A stretch of 6,657 bases of DNA, taken from contig JAJZAG010000211.1 in the NCBI GenBank assembly GCA_021799555.1, positions 1 through 6,657 of the forward strand, written 5' to 3'. Positions 6,009 through 6,657 of the stretch are shown here, piece by piece. Below the pieces are notes generated by a model. It was not told the origin of the DNA, made no database searches, and worked only from the letters and a program-made list of their open reading frames with translations. Position 1 is the first letter of the stretch. Every line of letters starts with the position of its first letter. Source of the stretch: Deltaproteobacteria bacterium. Its GTDB lineage: Bacteria; Desulfobacterota; Binatia; Binatales; Binataceae. The translations under genes and the position numbers were made by a program.

Positions 6009-6023
6009 CGGGCGAGACGCCCG
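6009..6023. repeat. Short GC hairpin motif (CGGGCG AGA CGCCCG)
   Basis: Six-bp perfect arms flank AGA, followed by CTCTACT. The form, a GC stem around GAGACG followed by a CTAC tail, resembles short dispersed intergenic repeats that I recall from several GC-rich bacterial genomes; that resemblance is from memory and unverified. Confidence 0.4.
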
Positions 6024-6079
6024 CTCTACTGATTTCGTTCTACCGCTCCTGCAGATACCGTCTCCACCGGGACAGGGCG

Positions 6080-6124
6080 ACGCGTCACGGCGATTGCTTC
6101 CTTTTAGCAATCGCCGTGACGCGT
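6080..6124. repeat. Perfect 19-bp-arm inverted repeat
   Basis: The left arm (6080-6098, beginning ACGCGTCACGG and ending GATTGCT) and the right arm (6106-6124) are exact complements around a 7-nt loop TCCTTTT. No mismatch occurs in 19 pairs. No T tract follows on either strand, so it is not a standard terminator. It may be a REP/MITE-type non-coding element or the centre of one. Confidence 0.8.
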
Positions 6125-6125
6125 G

Positions 6126-6198
6126 GGTGAGGGCGCTCTGCACTGTTCTTTTATAATCGCGCGCCGCTGGCGCGCCGCGCTGAACAGGGACCCTCACC
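6126..6198. repeat. Nested 73-nt imperfect palindrome
   Basis: Three complementary arm pairs are stacked: GGTGAGGG (6126-6133) with CCCTCACC (6191-6198), CTGTTC (6143-6148) with GAACAG (6182-6187), and GCGCGCC (6159-6165) with GGCGCGC (6169-6175) around a GCT loop. The unpaired left side holds an AT-rich TTTTATAATC. A degenerate CCTC/GAGG stem follows at 6202-6222. Together with the adjacent 6080-6124 hairpin this forms a compact repeat mosaic. Confidence 0.65.
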
Positions 6199-6561
6199 TG
6201 ACCTCTCACTTTCAAGGCGAGGAATCAGAACCGCCACCGCAGAAGATTTCAGCCGACCGTCAGTTAACTTCGAGCCTAGCAATCCAATTTTGCTGCGTCG
6301 GCTCCGCGGAATGATGCGCGTCCATGAAACGCCAAACGAGCGGCCAATTTCCGGCGGCAGGAGCGCGTCGAAGTCGGCGCGTACCCGGATGCGCCCCTTC
6401 AGTGCGCCGGGAACCGGGGCTTCACCGCGGCCGCGCACGGCACCGGGCGCGCGCGGACGGCCGACCTTGGCGATCACGATCTTGGTGCTGGCGGCAGCCT
6501 CTTCGATCGGGCGCAAGAGCTGCGTTTTCGCCTCGTGAATATTGGCCGTCTTTAATTGCAT
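6151..6561 (-). pseudogene. Phd/YefM-type antitoxin remnant, toxin missing
   Basis: The first ~75 residues (about 6337-6561) resemble Phd/YefM antitoxins, the DNA-binding partners of VapC/PIN or RelE-type toxins: MQLKTANIHEAKTQL, EEAAASTKIVIAKVGRP, then GALKGRIRVRADFDALLPPEI (52-72), the tail common in antitoxins paired with PIN toxins. Several positions look eroded. The usual SRLIEE helix reads LRPIEE with a proline, and the usual ARLVP after GRP reads APGAV. Members are about 75-90 aa, but here no stop follows the domain and the frame runs on to 136 aa, ending in the repeat mosaic at 6151. No PIN or RelE toxin frame follows; I find no DTH-type start. I therefore call a decaying, orphan antitoxin. 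It may still bind DNA, since the N-terminal domain and an upstream palindrome survive. A divergent intact orphan is the alternative. Confidence 0.6.
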
Positions 6562-6566
6562 CGGAC

Positions 6567-6584
6567 CAGACTAAGTCTAGTCTG
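6567..6584. promoter_or_regulatory. Palindromic operator at the antitoxin start
   Basis: CAGACTA, centre AGTC, then TAGTCTG form a perfect 7-bp-arm inverted repeat 5-22 nt before the antitoxin ATG (minus strand). Phd/YefM antitoxins bind palindromes that overlap their own promoter, so position and form fit autoregulation. It overlaps the predicted -10 element. Confidence 0.6.
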
Positions 6585-6602
6585 CTCTTCTAAAATCGGT
6601 AA
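6574..6602 (-). promoter_or_regulatory. Putative antitoxin promoter
   Basis: On the minus strand TTACCG (plus 6597-6602) and TAGACT (plus 6574-6579) are 17 nt apart, matching three and four of six sigma70 consensus bases. Initiation would fall about 6-7 nt before the ATG, giving an almost leaderless message, which agrees with the absence of a ribosome binding site. Confidence 0.35.
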
Positions 6603-6630
6603 CGGGCGCGTGCGCCTTGATCGCGACAGC

Positions 6631-6657
6631 AAAAAGGGCGGAGCATCGAATGCTCCG
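6631..6657 (-). terminator. Terminator of a minus-strand gene beyond the right edge
   Basis: Read on the minus strand, CGGAGCAT (6650-6657), a TCG loop and ATGCTCCG (6639-6646) form a perfect 8-bp stem, followed by CCC and five Ts (6631-6635). The stem may extend past the window edge. It would end a gene lying to the right and insulate the antitoxin promoter. Confidence 0.7.

Larger units (their letters stand above)
5936..6150. other. Gene-free, repeat-dense stretch after the LLM gene
   Basis: No open frame here has a ribosome binding site or recognisable protein pattern; those present are by-products of GC-rich codon composition. The stretch begins with an AT-rich run (5957-5974) and then holds inverted repeats at 6009-6023 and 6080-6124 and the left side of a nested palindrome starting at 6126. 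I see no T-tailed terminator for the LLM gene. Confidence 0.6.

Noticed and set aside
6080..6124. Hairpin as a rho-independent terminator for the LLM gene or antitoxin
   Set aside because: No T tract follows on either strand; it is also about 145 nt past the LLM stop.
5251..6156. 301-codon plus-strand frame overlapping the LLM gene and running past it
   Set aside because: It is a +1 shifted shadow of the LLM coding sequence with low-complexity Arg/Asp-rich translation, and it ends in repeat DNA.
5990..6225. CRISPR array
   Set aside because: The repeats are inverted, all different and unevenly spaced; no direct repeat-spacer periodicity is present.
6154..6336. VapC/PIN or RelE toxin gene behind the antitoxin
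   Set aside because: All minus-strand frames were read; none shows a PIN start (DTH-type) or acidic active-site pattern, and the DNA is mostly inverted repeats. A short frame beginning near 6328 with RFMDAH looks only superficially similar and stops after about 20 codons.

Overview
GC-rich bacterial window from an organism I cannot name. The gene set (plant-type acyl-ACP desaturase, TIGR03620-like F420-dependent LLM oxidoreductase, DmpA-type peptidase, AqpZ, DoxX) and the codon use would fit a soil or environmental lineage of actinobacterial, Binatota-like or proteobacterial type. That placement is inference, because no rRNA or marker gene is present. Almost all genes are ordinary single-copy metabolic or envelope genes. 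I see no phage, transposase, CRISPR array, tRNA or rRNA.

Left part (1-2866). A small four-cysteine zinc-ribbon-like protein with its own promoter, strong ribosome binding site and a textbook terminator is followed by a lipoprotein of the chagasin (I42) cysteine-protease-inhibitor family. That gene meets, stop codon against stop codon, a minus-strand DmpA/P1-family self-cleaving aminopeptidase. Upstream of the peptidase on the same strand is a diiron acyl-ACP desaturase with all six metal ligands. The two are 75 bp apart and probably share a transcript.

Middle (2867-5047). The divergent gap between the desaturase and a small secreted beta-rich protein carries two perfect palindromes next to the desaturase start and a good sigma70 promoter for the secreted gene. 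The secreted gene converges on a minus-strand aqpZ-doxX pair, with two overlapping and mutually exclusive inverted repeats between them. A further perfect inverted repeat lies between aqpZ and the divergent LLM oxidoreductase gene.

Right part (5048-6657). The LLM oxidoreductase is followed by about 400 bp with no credible gene but a dense set of inverted repeats, including a perfect 19-bp-arm hairpin next to a nested 73-nt palindrome. This looks like a mosaic of non-coding repeat elements. A minus-strand Phd/YefM-type antitoxin runs into this region: its domain looks eroded, it has no normal stop codon and no toxin follows, so it is probably a decaying toxin-antitoxin remnant. Its promoter/operator palindrome is still visible. 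The window ends in a minus-strand terminator belonging to a gene beyond the right edge.

The clearest candidates for something undescribed are the operator pair at the desaturase, the repeat mosaic with the antitoxin remnant, and the small conserved-looking proteins of unknown role. I do not see a convincing new multi-gene system.
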